Shown here: positions 49,953-58,795 of the stretch, one piece after another
Numbering within the stretch: position 1 is the stretch's first letter
How the letters are laid out: every line of letters begins with the position of its first letter
Notes under the pieces: generated by a model
Told to the model about the DNA's origin: nothing
Database searches by the model: none
Seen by the model: only the letters and a program-made list of their open reading frames with translations
Made by a program: the position numbers and the translations under genes
Source of the DNA: Rhodoferax sp. BLA1
GTDB lineage: Bacteria > Pseudomonadota > Gammaproteobacteria > Burkholderiales > Burkholderiaceae_C
Reading direction: 5' to 3'
Length of the DNA: 64,000 nucleotides
Assembly (NCBI RefSeq): GCF_013416775.1
Contig: NZ_SZVI01000013.1
Location: 620,001-684,000 of the forward strand

Positions 49953-51224
49953 TTATTTACGCTGCCAGACTGCGGCAAAAAAGCCGTCGGTCTGGTGCTG
50001 GTGAGGCCACAGGCGCAGATACCGCTGGCCGTTGTCCCCACCGCTGCACAAGGTAGCCGCTTGCTCGACTTTAAGCTGGGTCAACACTTCACCCACATCC
50101 AGCGGTTCAAAGTCCTTGTTGGCCTCGGAGAATGCTTGGGCAATGACCTCGTTTTCCTGCGGCAACACGCTGCAGGTGGCATAGACCAAGCGGCCACCGG
50201 ACTTCACCAAGCGTGCGGCGCTTTGCAAAATGGCCGTCTGTTTGACCGCCATCTCGTCGACGGCCTTCATGTCCTGGCGCCATTTGAGGTCCGGGTTGCG
50301 TCGCAGCGTGCCCATGCCGGTGCAGGGTGCATCCACCAGCACCCGGTCGATCTTGCCTGACAGGCGTTTGACGCGGTCGTCACGCTCGTGCGCAATGGCA
50401 GCCGGGTGCACATTGGACAGCCCACTGCGGGCGAGGCGCGACTTGAAGGCATCCAGCCGCCCGGCCGAGGTGTCAAACGCATACAGCCGACCGGTGCTGC
50501 GCATGGCCGCACCAATCGCCAGCGTCTTGCCACCGGCACCGGCGCAAAAATCGACCACCATCTCGCCGCGTTTGGCGTCCAGCAGCATCGCCAGCAGTTG
50601 CGAGCCTTCGTCCTGCACTTCGAAGTCGCCAGCCACAAAGGCAGGGTGTTTGTTCAGCGCTGGTTTGCCCGAAATACGCAGGCCCCAGGGGGAGTACGGT
50701 GTGGGCAGCGCCTTGATGCCGGATTCGGCCAGCGCTTTTTGCACATCGGTCCGTTTGGCCTTGAAGGTGTTGACGCGCAGATCAAGCCCGGCGCCTTTGT
50801 TAAAACTCTCCACCAGCGGCCAGAAACCGTCACCGAGCTGGTCCTTGAGCGGCTGCACCAACCACTCGGGCAGGTTGTGACGGTGGCGATCCATCAGATC
50901 TTGTGGCTGGATCTTTTCACACTGGTCGAGCCAGTTGATTTCTTGATCACTCAGGGCGCTGCGCAGGAAGTCGCCCGGGCCGTAAAAGCCCAGAATCGCC
51001 AGGCGCCGCTCTTTGGGGCCACTGCCCGAAGGCGCGAAATGGTCAAACAGGTTTTTTTTGCGCAGTACCGTGTAGACGGTTTCGGCCAGGGTGGCTCGCT
51101 CACGCGGCCCCAGACCGCGGTGGTCGCGGAAAAAGCGCGACACAATGGCGTCCGCCGGGTGATCAAATTTGAGGGTGAGACGCACCAGTTCAGAACAGGC
51201 GTCAAGCAGGGCTTTTGGATGCAT
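49953..51224 (-). CDS. RsmB/NOP-type 16S rRNA (cytosine-C5)-methyltransferase
   Basis: 423 residues. An N-terminal NusB-like helical part (ALLDACSELVRLTLKFDHPA) is followed by the methylase core with SAM-binding DFCAGAGGKTLAIGAA near 220, the first catalytic Cys in DAPCTGMGTLRRNPDLKW near 297 and the second in YATCSVLPQENEV near 350. It methylates a cytosine in 16S rRNA; RsmB (C967) is the closest match, but the N-terminus is not clear enough to exclude RsmF-like relatives. It stands alone, with the desaturase gene downstream on the same strand. Confidence 0.88.
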   Translation of the reverse strand: MHPKALLDACSELVRLTLKFDHPADAIVSRFFRDHRGLGPRERATLAETVYTVLRKKNLFDHFAPSGSGPKERRLAILGFYGPGDFLRSALSDQEINWLDQCEKIQPQDLMDRHRHNLPEWLVQPLKDQLGDGFWPLVESFNKGAGLDLRVNTFKAKRTDVQKALAESGIKALPTPYSPWGLRISGKPALNKHPAFVAGDFEVQDEGSQLLAMLLDAKRGEMVVDFCAGAGGKTLAIGAAMRSTGRLYAFDTSAGRLDAFKSRLARSGLSNVHPAAIAHERDDRVKRLSGKIDRVLVDAPCTGMGTLRRNPDLKWRQDMKAVDEMAVKQTAILQSAARLVKSGGRLVYATCSVLPQENEVIAQAFSEANKDFEPLDVGEVLTQLKVEQAATLCSGGDNGQRYLRLWPHQHQTDGFFAAVWQRK

Positions 51225-51369
51225 AGGGCGCGCATTGTCCCATGAGCCACTGTCAAGCGGTGCAAAGCCGCCATATCACCCGCAGATCACGCCTTGTCAA
51301 GCCGGTGGCGGTAGGCCCCAGCGGGAACTTTACACAGCTTCACTGCTCTGAGACCAAGCTTTCATCAAG

Positions 51370-52827
51370 ATGTCGCACAATCCGCCCGTCCGGCTCCGCC
51401 TGCCACCCACACATCCCTTTTTGATGCACCCCACACCGCTTCGCACCGCCCGCTTCTGCCCGTCTGCCCGCCCCAGCCTGTTGCTCACACTGACCACCTG
51501 CCTGGCATTGGCCGGATGCGCCAATCTGAGCACAACTCCTGATTCACCAGAGCCGGTTTGGGAGGCAAGCAGCGCAACGACCCAGCAGCTCAGCGCCTGG
51601 TGGGACGATTTTCACGACCCCTTGTTGAGCCAACTGGTGAACCAGGCTTTGCAGGCCAACACCAGCATCCGCTCGGCGCAAGCGGCCTTGCAGCAAGCGC
51701 GCGCCCTGCGTGACGTGAGTGTGGCCACGGCGGGCCCCAATGTGAACCTGTCGGGCTCGGGCCAACGCAGCAAATCTGAGGGCAACGACGCCAGCAACAG
51801 TTTCAAGGCAGGCCTGGACGCCGGATGGGAAGTTGATATTTTTGGTGCCAACCGCAGCAGCATCCGGGCCAGCGAGGCCGACGCACTCGCCTCCCAAGCC
51901 AGCCTGCGCGATGTGCAGGTCAGCATCACGGCCGAGGTAGCGCTGGCTTACTTGCAGTTGCGTGGCACCCAGAGCCAGCTGACCATTGCCCAGAACAACC
52001 TGGCCAGCCAGCAACAAACCCTGCAGATCACCCAGTGGCGGTCTCAGGCCGGTCTGGTGACCTCGCTTGAGGTGGAGCAGGCGCAAACCGCCGCCGCGCA
52101 GACCGCCGCGCAAATCCCTTCACTGTTGACCAGCCTGGCCCAGACCCGCCACAGCCTGGCGGTGTTGACCGGCCAACGTCCGCTGGATCTGGATGCCCTG
52201 CTGCTGCCAGAGCGTGCTGTGCCCCAAGCCAACAGCACAATGACCCAACAGATTCCCGCCGAGACCCTGCGCCAGCGCTCCGATGTGCGTGCCGCCGAGT
52301 ACCGCATCCGCGCCGCACTGGCTCGGGTGGATGCGGCAGATGCCGCGCGTTACCCCAGCTTCAAGCTGGGCGGTTCGCTGTCATTAAGCGCGCTGACCCT
52401 GGCGGGCCTGGGCAATGGCGCCACGCTGGTCAGCAGCCTGTTGGGCTCGGTCTCGGTGCCGCTGATCGACGGCGGTGCCGCCAAAAGCCGGGTGCTGGCG
52501 CAGGAAGCCGCACTGGAGCAGGCCCGAGCGAGCTACCAGAACACGGTGTTGACCGCCCTCAAAGAAGTGGAAGACGCATTGATGGCCCTCAAAAATGACC
52601 GCGAGCGGCTGGTCTTGTTACAACAGGCCGCGACCGCTGCGCGCAACGCCGACCTGCTGGCGCAAAACCGCTTTGCCAGCGGCCTGATCGACTTCCAGAC
52701 CGTGCTGCAAACCCAGCGCACCCTGCTCAGCACCCAGGACAGTGTGGCCAACCAACAGGCAACCCTGGGCGCCGACCATGTCCGACTGGTCAAGGCGCTG
52801 GGTGGCGGCTGGCAGACACAGCCCTGA
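51370..52827 (+). CDS. Outer membrane efflux lipoprotein (NodT/TolC family)
   Basis: 485 residues from ATG 51370; ATG 51424 would give a more normal signal peptide and is an alternative. The lipobox LALAGC anchors it in the outer membrane. Two OEP repeats are visible, with typical DAGWEVDIFGANRSSIRASE, AEVALAYLQLRGTQSQLTIA and IRAALARVDAADAARYPSFK. It is the outer-membrane channel for the MacA/ATPase/permease genes that follow in the same direction, 49 bases downstream. Confidence 0.93.
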   Translation: MSHNPPVRLRLPPTHPFLMHPTPLRTARFCPSARPSLLLTLTTCLALAGCANLSTTPDSPEPVWEASSATTQQLSAWWDDFHDPLLSQLVNQALQANTSIRSAQAALQQARALRDVSVATAGPNVNLSGSGQRSKSEGNDASNSFKAGLDAGWEVDIFGANRSSIRASEADALASQASLRDVQVSITAEVALAYLQLRGTQSQLTIAQNNLASQQQTLQITQWRSQAGLVTSLEVEQAQTAAAQTAAQIPSLLTSLAQTRHSLAVLTGQRPLDLDALLLPERAVPQANSTMTQQIPAETLRQRSDVRAAEYRIRAALARVDAADAARYPSFKLGGSLSLSALTLAGLGNGATLVSSLLGSVSVPLIDGGAAKSRVLAQEAALEQARASYQNTVLTALKEVEDALMALKNDRERLVLLQQAATAARNADLLAQNRFASGLIDFQTVLQTQRTLLSTQDSVANQQATLGADHVRLVKALGGGWQTQP

Positions 52828-52876
52828 CACTGCGCGAACCCCAGGCCGCCGAATCTGATCCCCTATCTGCACCGAT

Positions 52877-54190
52877 ATGAACACCCCTATCTCCCCCACC
52901 CCAACCACACCCCAGCCCAACGCGCTGCAGGCCTTGCTGGCCGCCAAACCCAAACCGACCTGGTGGAAGCGCCGCAGCCTCTGGGCTGCTGTTGTATTGA
53001 TAGCTGCAGGGGCAGGCGGTTATTGGGCTTGGAGCCTCAATCAGCAAAAAAATGCGGCACCCAGTTACATCACCGAGCCAGTCACCAAAGGCAACCTGAC
53101 GCTCAACGTCACCGCCAACGGCACCCTGCAACCCACACGTTCGGTCAGCATTGGCAGTGAACTCTCGGGCACCGTGCGCCGCGTGCTGGTGGACATCAAC
53201 GACCGGGTCAAACAGGGCCAGGTGCTGGTCGAGCTCGACACCGCCAAGCTGGGTGACCAGGTGACTCGTTCACGCGCCGCACTGGCGGTGGCGCAGGCGC
53301 AACTGGCCCAGGCCACGGCCACCGTCAAGGAAAACCGCGCCAGCCTGGCCCGGCTCGAAGAAGTGGCCCGGCTGTCGGGTGGCAAAGTGCCCTCGGCCAC
53401 CGAACTCGACACCGCGCGTGCGGGCATGGAGCGCGCCGTGGCCGCCGAACTGAGTGCCAGCGCCAGTGTCGACTCGGCCCGTGCCTCGTTATCCACCGAT
53501 GAGACCAACCTGTCCAAAGCCTCGATCCGCTCACCGATCAACGGTGTGGTGCTGACCCGCAGTGTCGACCCGGGCAATGCGGTGGCGGCCTCGCTGCAAG
53601 CGGTGACCCTGTTCACCATTGCCGAAGATTTGAGCCAGCTGCAGTTGAAAGTGAATGTGGATGAGGCCGATGTGGGCCGGGTCAAGGTCGGGCAAAAAGC
53701 CAGCTTCACGGTGAGCGCCTTCCCAACGCGGCGTTTTCCGGCCACCATCACCACGGTGTCCTATGGCTCAACCATCACCGACAACGTGGTCACCTATGTG
53801 ACCCAGCTCGATGTGGCCAACGCCGACCTGAGCCTGCGCCCAGGCATGACCGCCACCAGCACCATCACCGCGGTTGAACGCAAGGGGGTGCTGCTGGTGC
53901 CCAACACCGCGCTGCGTTTTAACCCGGCCAAGACCAACACAGCAGCGGCCAAATCGGGTGGTGGCATCATGTCGAGCATGATGCCGCGTATGCCACCGGG
54001 GCGCAGCAAAAGTGTCTCGGGCGGCGCGACCAAACAGGTGTGGGTGCTGCGTGACGGTGTGCCCGAGGCGGTGACGGTCACCCCCGGCATCAGCGACGGT
54101 CGTATGACCGAGATCACCGATGGTGCCCTCACCGAAGGTTTGGCGGTGATCACCGAACAACGCAGCAACGCCAGCGCCAAAAAACCATGA
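52877..54190 (+). CDS. macA: Periplasmic adaptor protein, MacA/HlyD family
   Basis: 437 residues. It has an N-terminal membrane anchor (LWAAVVLIAAGAGGYWAW), a lipoyl half-motif (TLQPTRSVSIGSELSGTVRR), a long hairpin coiled coil (about 110-190), the second lipoyl half (IRSPINGVVLTRSVDPGNAV) and a beta-barrel domain (VGRVKVGQKASFTVSAFPTR). A Met/Gly-rich insert (GGGIMSSMMPRMPPGRS) interrupts the last domain. It links the inner membrane transporter to the outer channel. The stop overlaps the ATPase start (ATGA). Confidence 0.93.
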   Translation: MNTPISPTPTTPQPNALQALLAAKPKPTWWKRRSLWAAVVLIAAGAGGYWAWSLNQQKNAAPSYITEPVTKGNLTLNVTANGTLQPTRSVSIGSELSGTVRRVLVDINDRVKQGQVLVELDTAKLGDQVTRSRAALAVAQAQLAQATATVKENRASLARLEEVARLSGGKVPSATELDTARAGMERAVAAELSASASVDSARASLSTDETNLSKASIRSPINGVVLTRSVDPGNAVAASLQAVTLFTIAEDLSQLQLKVNVDEADVGRVKVGQKASFTVSAFPTRRFPATITTVSYGSTITDNVVTYVTQLDVANADLSLRPGMTATSTITAVERKGVLLVPNTALRFNPAKTNTAAAKSGGGIMSSMMPRMPPGRSKSVSGGATKQVWVLRDGVPEAVTVTPGISDGRMTEITDGALTEGLAVITEQRSNASAKKP

Positions 54191-54933
54191 GCAGCGAGCC
54201 GCTGATCCAGCTCAAACAGGTGACCAAGGTCTACGGCCAGGGCGCCACCGCCCTGCTCGCCCTCAAAGGGGTGGACCTGGCCATCGAGGCGGGTGATTTT
54301 GTGGCCATCATGGGCCCCAGCGGCTCAGGCAAATCCACCGCGATGAACACCCTTGGTTGCCTGGACACACCCACCTCGGGCGAGTACATCTTCAACGGTG
54401 TGCATGTGGAACACCTCTCGCGCGACCAGCGCGCGTTGTTGCGGCGGAACTACCTGGGTTTTGTGTTCCAGGGTTTTAACCTGCTGGCGCGCACCTCAGC
54501 ACAAGAAAACGTCGAACTGCCGCTGTTGTACCGGGGTGAACCCGCCCAAAAGCGCCATGCCGCCGCCAAAAAGGCGCTGGCCTCGGTCGGCCTGGCGGGT
54601 TGGGAGCACCACACGCCGGCGGAACTCTCGGGCGGTCAACAACAACGCGTGGCGATTGCCCGCGCCATCGTCACCGAGCCCGCCGTGTTGCTGGCCGACG
54701 AACCCACCGGCAACCTGGATACGAAACGCAGCCACGAGATCATGCACCTGCTCTGGAAGCTCAATGTGGACCACGGCATCACCGTGCTGATGGTCACCCA
54801 TGAGAGCGATATGGCCGACTACGCTAAACGCATCGTGCGTTTTGTCGACGGTCTGGTGGCCAGTGATGTGCGCAACCCGCATCCGCTGGCACTGACCGAA
54901 ACGACTGTCACCCAGACCGAGGAGAGCATCTGA
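54187..54933 (+). CDS. ABC transporter ATPase (MacB-type, separate subunit)
   Basis: 248 residues: Walker A GPSGSGKST near 41, Q-loop GFVFQGFNLL near 98, signature LSGGQQQRVAIARAI near 148, Walker B VLLADEPTGNLD near 170 and H-loop VTHES near 205. It belongs to the LolD/MacB-type class of mechanotransmission transporters. In E. coli MacB the ATPase and permease are one chain; here they are two genes joined by TGATG. The substrate could be a macrolide-like compound, a peptide or a lipid. Confidence 0.94.
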   Translation: MSSEPLIQLKQVTKVYGQGATALLALKGVDLAIEAGDFVAIMGPSGSGKSTAMNTLGCLDTPTSGEYIFNGVHVEHLSRDQRALLRRNYLGFVFQGFNLLARTSAQENVELPLLYRGEPAQKRHAAAKKALASVGLAGWEHHTPAELSGGQQQRVAIARAIVTEPAVLLADEPTGNLDTKRSHEIMHLLWKLNVDHGITVLMVTHESDMADYAKRIVRFVDGLVASDVRNPHPLALTETTVTQTEESI

Positions 54934-56138
54934 TGTGGCTCAACACCTTGTTGCTGGCGCTGCGCTCGATCCGGCGCAACCTGATGCGCTCGTTTTTGAC
55001 GATCCTGGGCATTGTGATTGGTGTCAGCGCGGTGATCACCATGGTCACCGTGGGCAACGGCGCCACCCTGTCGGTGCAGAACCAGATCGCCGGGCTGGGC
55101 ACCAACCTGCTGCAAATCCGGCCCGGCCAGCGCATGGGCTCACCCGGAGGCGGTGGTGCACCGTCGTTCCGCGAGGCGGATGCCATCGCCATCCGCAGCC
55201 AGGTCAGCGGCCTGTTGGCGGTGGCCGCTGAGGGCCGTACCTCGGCCACCATCGTCGCCGACGGGCGCAACTGGGGCAGCAGCGTGATTGGCAGCACCAA
55301 CGACTGGCTGGTCACCGGCAACTGGAAACTCAGCGAGGGTCGCAGCTTCAGCGACGACGAAGAACGCGGCGGCGCCTCGGTCTGTCTGGTGGGCCAAACG
55401 ATCCAACGCGAGCTGTTTTCCGGCAACAGCGCGCTGGGCGCCTTCATCCGGGTCAAACAGATCACCTGCGAGGTCATTGGTGTGCTCGCGTCCAAGGGCC
55501 AGGGTGCTTTTGGCAACGACCAGGACGATGTGGTGCTGGTGCCCTTGCACACGCTGCAGAGGCGCATCACCGGCAACCTGCGTATCAACACCTTGCTGGT
55601 GTCGATGGTGGACGGCGCCGACCCCGAACGCGTCAAAGCCACCCTGACCGAGCTGCTGCGCGAGCGGCGCAAACTGGCCGAGGCCGATGAAGACAACTTC
55701 AATGTGCTTGACACCAAACAACTCGGCGAGACTTTTGCCAGCACCACCAAGGTGATGACCATGCTGCTGGGTGCGGTGGCGGCCGTGAGCCTGCTGGTGG
55801 GTGGCATCGGCATCATGAACATCATGCTGGTGAGTGTGACCGAGCGCACCCGCGAGATCGGCCTGCGCCTGGCGATTGGCGCGCTGGAGGGCGAGGTGCT
55901 GCTGCAGTTTTTGATAGAAGCGGTGGTTCTGTCCGCCCTGGGTGGGCTGATCGGCATTGTGCTGGCCACAGGTGCTTCCATCGGGTTGGCGCGACTGATG
56001 GATGTGCCTTACGTCTTCAACGTGGGCGTCAACCTGCTGTCCTTCGTGTTTTCAGCGGCGATTGGGGTCTTATTTGGCTACGTGCCGGCCCGCCGCGCAG
56101 CCCGGTTAGACCCGATCGAGGCGCTTCGGCACGAATGA
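54933..56138 (+). CDS. ABC transporter permease (MacB/FtsX type)
   Basis: 401 residues. One N-terminal membrane helix (SFLTILGIVIGVSAVITMVT) is followed by a large periplasmic MacB domain with Gly-rich loop (RMGSPGGGGAPSFREADAIA), then three C-terminal helices (TMLLGAVAAVSLLVGGIGIM, ending with RAARLDPIEALRHE). The MTERTREIG-type signature is present as VSVTERTREIGLRLAIGALE. It completes the TolC-MacA-ATPase-permease system. The start overlaps the ATPase stop by one base. Confidence 0.94.
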   Translation: MWLNTLLLALRSIRRNLMRSFLTILGIVIGVSAVITMVTVGNGATLSVQNQIAGLGTNLLQIRPGQRMGSPGGGGAPSFREADAIAIRSQVSGLLAVAAEGRTSATIVADGRNWGSSVIGSTNDWLVTGNWKLSEGRSFSDDEERGGASVCLVGQTIQRELFSGNSALGAFIRVKQITCEVIGVLASKGQGAFGNDQDDVVLVPLHTLQRRITGNLRINTLLVSMVDGADPERVKATLTELLRERRKLAEADEDNFNVLDTKQLGETFASTTKVMTMLLGAVAAVSLLVGGIGIMNIMLVSVTERTREIGLRLAIGALEGEVLLQFLIEAVVLSALGGLIGIVLATGASIGLARLMDVPYVFNVGVNLLSFVFSAAIGVLFGYVPARRAARLDPIEALRHE

Positions 56139-56208
56139 AGCGTTTCGATATTGATAGCTATACACCGATATTTCATAAGGGATGGAAGCACTTTTTAGTA
56201 TGAAAACG

Positions 56209-56239
56209 GTTGAGCTGTCGGAAAACATGACAGTTCAAC
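56209..56239. repeat. 11-bp inverted repeat after the export operon
   Basis: GTTGAGCTGTC (56209-56219) and GACAGTTCAAC (56229-56239), one mismatch, 9-base loop. It lies 70 bases after the permease stop, in the convergent gap with the PEP-CTERM gene. It could be a terminator hairpin without a T-tract for the export operon. Confidence 0.4.
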
Positions 56240-56265
56240 GTCAGCCTGGATACCCTGAGCAGACG

Positions 56266-56289
56266 TAAAAACGGCACCAGAAGGTGCCG
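56266..56289 (-). terminator. Terminator of the PEP-CTERM gene
   Basis: Stem CGGCACC (56272-56278) / GGTGCCG (56283-56289) with a 4-base loop, followed on the minus strand by TTTTTACG. It lies 19 bases after the stop codon of the PEP-CTERM protein gene. Confidence 0.85.
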
Positions 56290-56307
56290 CAATCAAGGTG
56301 GAGATGA

Positions 56308-57171
56308 TCAAAGCAACTTGCGTCGGCGTGATATCGCCAAACCAGCCAAAGCAAGACCAAAAAGTGACAGCGCTGTGGGCTCAGGAACTGCCTCAAAAGC
56401 GACTGCCGGAGTGCCCCAGCCCGACCAGCCTGCATCAGGAGCAAATTTATTGGCATTGTCCTCATTTGTTAGCCATTTGCCACCGTTCGCAGTCTTCCAG
56501 AACCAGCTGTCTGGATCAACATCTGTGCCAGTGGAGGGCTCTGCGGTTATAGGGTCGTTTGGATCGCCAACAAGGGCATAGTTCAAAGAGTTGGATGGCC
56601 CGCCAGTACCGGTTGGATTTGCGCCGTAACTCTGTGTGTTGAACGCCAATCCAAAAACGATATCGTCAGGAAGTACTACGCCAAGTCCGGAAAAGTCAAA
56701 CGTGACATTGAAACCCAACCCGTTGTAACACTGCTTATCCTGCACCGAGTACCACCGCGTTGTACCTGAACAATTTACGCCATCAGCCTCAGGTCTCCAC
56801 GGAATCAGCGTAGTGATGGTTTTACTAGCGATCAGTGGGCCAGGACCGGTGTCATCCAAATATTGGTATATGTTAAAAGTCAGCGTTTTTTCATAGCCCG
56901 AAGCACTGGAGCTGTAAGTGGACGCAAGCGCCCAATTGCTCATCGTCACAGTGGCCGAAGTCAGATTGCGCGCGCCACCGGCAAACTGAATATGGTCACC
57001 CATCTCAGATGTGCCAGTAGCTTGGTAGCCAATGCTGGCCTGATTGCCTGGTAAAACGGTTGGAAGATTAGAAAAAATGACATCCGCTGATGCAGTTGGC
57101 GACCAAATGACCGCAGCGGCCAGTGTGGTGATCGTCGCACTGATGGCGCGACATGTGAGTTGTTTTGACAT
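56308..57171 (-). CDS. Exported PEP-CTERM protein
   Basis: 287 residues from ATG 57171 (GGGA ten bases upstream; the longer frame lacks support). It has an N-terminal signal peptide (ITTLAAAVIWSPTASA), a beta-rich secreted domain with two Cys (DGVNCSGTTRWYSVQDKQCY), and the C-terminal sorting signal VPEPTALSLFGLALAGLAIS followed by RRRKLL. Exosortase cleaves such tails and the proteins are linked to exopolysaccharide production. No exosortase gene is in the window. The function of the beta domain is unknown. A sigma-54-type promoter may precede it. Confidence 0.9.
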   Translation of the reverse strand: MSKQLTCRAISATITTLAAAVIWSPTASADVIFSNLPTVLPGNQASIGYQATGTSEMGDHIQFAGGARNLTSATVTMSNWALASTYSSSASGYEKTLTFNIYQYLDDTGPGPLIASKTITTLIPWRPEADGVNCSGTTRWYSVQDKQCYNGLGFNVTFDFSGLGVVLPDDIVFGLAFNTQSYGANPTGTGGPSNSLNYALVGDPNDPITAEPSTGTDVDPDSWFWKTANGGKWLTNEDNANKFAPDAGWSGWGTPAVAFEAVPEPTALSLFGLALAGLAISRRRKLL

Positions 57172-57208
57172 GTTGAGTAGTTCCCTGCAAGTTGTTGATT
57201 CACACATG

Positions 57209-57243
57209 ATGTGGTGTAAACAATGCTATTAACCACACCACAT
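57209..57243. repeat. 9-bp inverted repeat in the PEP-CTERM leader
   Basis: ATGTGGTGT (57209-57217) and ACACCACAT (57235-57243) with a 17-base AT-rich loop, between the putative promoter and the start codon. It may be an mRNA hairpin or a binding site at the transcription start. Confidence 0.4.
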
Positions 57244-57249
57244 TGAAGG

Positions 57250-57270
57250 ACAAAGCACTTTTTAAGCCAC
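57250..57270 (-). promoter_or_regulatory. Candidate sigma-54 promoter of the PEP-CTERM gene
   Basis: On the minus strand GTGGCTTAAAAAGTGCTTTG has GG and GC separated by ten bases, the -24/-12 spacing required by RpoN, within TGGC and TGC contexts. PEP-CTERM genes are often controlled by the PrsK/PrsR two-component system together with RpoN. A start near 57243 would give a leader of about 70 bases. The sequence between is AT-rich and not a perfect consensus. Confidence 0.45.
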
Positions 57271-57470
57271 GAACCTTCAACCCGTGGTAAATCCAATCCA
57301 GATCAACAAGTTACAACAAATGGGGCACCCTACATGCTGAAGACCAAGACGCCAACTGTCAAATTCTTCGACAAAAAAAACACCCATCAAATGTCTGAAA
57401 CAGAATTACTGTGAGCCGGAGCGTCAAGTGGCTAAGCATGCTGCACAAAAGCAATACTCGCAAAGAACTA

Positions 57471-58061
57471 CTATTCTTGTAGCAACTTCACCACCGCCCG
57501 TGGGTAGATCAGGTGTTCCTGCGTGAGCACCCGTGCCGCCAGTGTGTCCGCACTGTCCCCCGGCAACACCGGCACCACCGCTTGCGCCAGGATCGGGCCG
57601 TGGTCCAGCTCGGGGGTCACCAAATGCACCGTGGCACCGGCCACCTGGCAGCCCGCATCAATCGCGCGCTGGTGGGTGTTTAGCCCGGCAAAAGCGGGCA
57701 GCAGCGAGGGGTGGATGTTGACCAGCCGCCCGGCATAGTGGTTGACAAACCCAGGCGTCAGAATTCGCATGAAGCCCGCCAGCAGCACCAGCGGCGTGTT
57801 GCCGGGGGTGGCGTAGCTGTCGATACGCTGCATCAGCGCCGCATCAAAGTCCTCGCGGCTGGCAAAGCTGGTGTGGTCAAGCACCTCGGTGGCCACGCCA
57901 TGCGATCGTGCCAGAGCCAGCCCACCCGCGCTGGCTTTGTTGCTGATCACCGCCGCCACCTGGGCCTGATACTGGGTGGCCCAGTGCTCGCGCTGTGCGG
58001 CTTTAAGGATGGCCAACATGTTGGAGCCGCCGCCTGAGATCAAAATAACGATGTTTTTCAT
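57471..58061 (-). CDS. purN: Phosphoribosylglycinamide formyltransferase
   Basis: 196 residues from ATG 58061; the open frame extends to 58190 but the conserved start is MKNIVILISGGGSNMLAILK. It transfers a formyl group from 10-formyl-THF to GAR in purine synthesis. The catalytic set is visible: Asn/His/Asp in LLAGFMRILTPGFVNHYAGR, NIHPSLLPAFAGLNTHQRAI and the metal/folate loop TPELDHGPILAQAVVPV. It is divergent from the YceH-family gene with only 13 bases between the start codons. Confidence 0.95.
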   Translation of the reverse strand: MKNIVILISGGGSNMLAILKAAQREHWATQYQAQVAAVISNKASAGGLALARSHGVATEVLDHTSFASREDFDAALMQRIDSYATPGNTPLVLLAGFMRILTPGFVNHYAGRLVNIHPSLLPAFAGLNTHQRAIDAGCQVAGATVHLVTPELDHGPILAQAVVPVLPGDSADTLAARVLTQEHLIYPRAVVKLLQE

Positions 58062-58074
58062 ACTTGGCTGAATT

Positions 58075-58788
58075 ATGACTTTGACCCCTCCCCCCTTTGG
58101 CAGCGCACCGGTCACCCCACCTGCGCCTGCTGTCCTGCTCACCCCGACCGAGGCACGTGTGCTCGGCACCTTGATGGAGAAAGCCCGCACCGTGCCCGAC
58201 AGTTACCCGCTGTCGCTCAACTCGCTGATGCTCGGTTGCAACCAGAAAAGCAGCCGCGACCCGCTCATGAACCTGAGCGAGGCCGAGGTGGCCGACGCGG
58301 TCAGCAGCCTCAAAGAACACCAGCTGGTGCGAGAAAATAGTGGCAGCCGGGTCACCCGTTTTGAGCACAACGCCCAGCGTGGCCTGGGTGTGCCTGAACA
58401 GTCGGCGGTGCTGCTAGGCCTGCTGATGCTGCGCGGCCCACAAACCGCCGCCGAGTTGCGCCTGAACAGCGAGCGCTGGTACAAGTTTGCCGACATCTCC
58501 TCGGTGGAGGGTTTTCTGGAAGAACTGCAGGACCGCCCCGCCGAAAAAGGTGGCCCGCTGGTGGTGAAACTGGCCAAGGCCCCGGGCGCGCGGGAACAAC
58601 GCTGGGCGCATCTGCTGTGTGGGCCGGTGGATGAGGCTTTGTGGGCCAGCGCGGGCTCAGCACGTCAGACCGAGGGCCTGGCACTGGAACGTGTGGCACG
58701 CCTGGAGGCCGAGGTGGCCGACCTGCGGGCCACAGTCAACCGGCTGTGTGCGGAGCTGGGGATGGCAACCACCCCCACAGCGGATTGA
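58075..58788 (+). CDS. YceH family protein (UPF0502/DUF480)
   Basis: 237 residues. The YceH pattern is clear: [51 protein letters not shown], and the second winged-helix repeat [22 protein letters not shown]-terminal coiled coil ([20 protein letters not shown]) follows. These two-winged-helix proteins are conserved but their role is not firmly known. Its promoter must overlap the 5' end of purN. Confidence 0.92.
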   Translation: MTLTPPPFGSAPVTPPAPAVLLTPTEARVLGTLMEKARTVPDSYPLSLNSLMLGCNQKSSRDPLMNLSEAEVADAVSSLKEHQLVRENSGSRVTRFEHNAQRGLGVPEQSAVLLGLLMLRGPQTAAELRLNSERWYKFADISSVEGFLEELQDRPAEKGGPLVVKLAKAPGAREQRWAHLLCGPVDEALWASAGSARQTEGLALERVARLEAEVADLRATVNRLCAELGMATTPTAD

Positions 58789-58795
58789 TCAAACG

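Noticed and set aside
52990-53010. TTGATAGCTGC inside macA resembling the intergenic repeat
   Set aside because: It encodes part of a normal membrane anchor and lacks the rest of the repeat.
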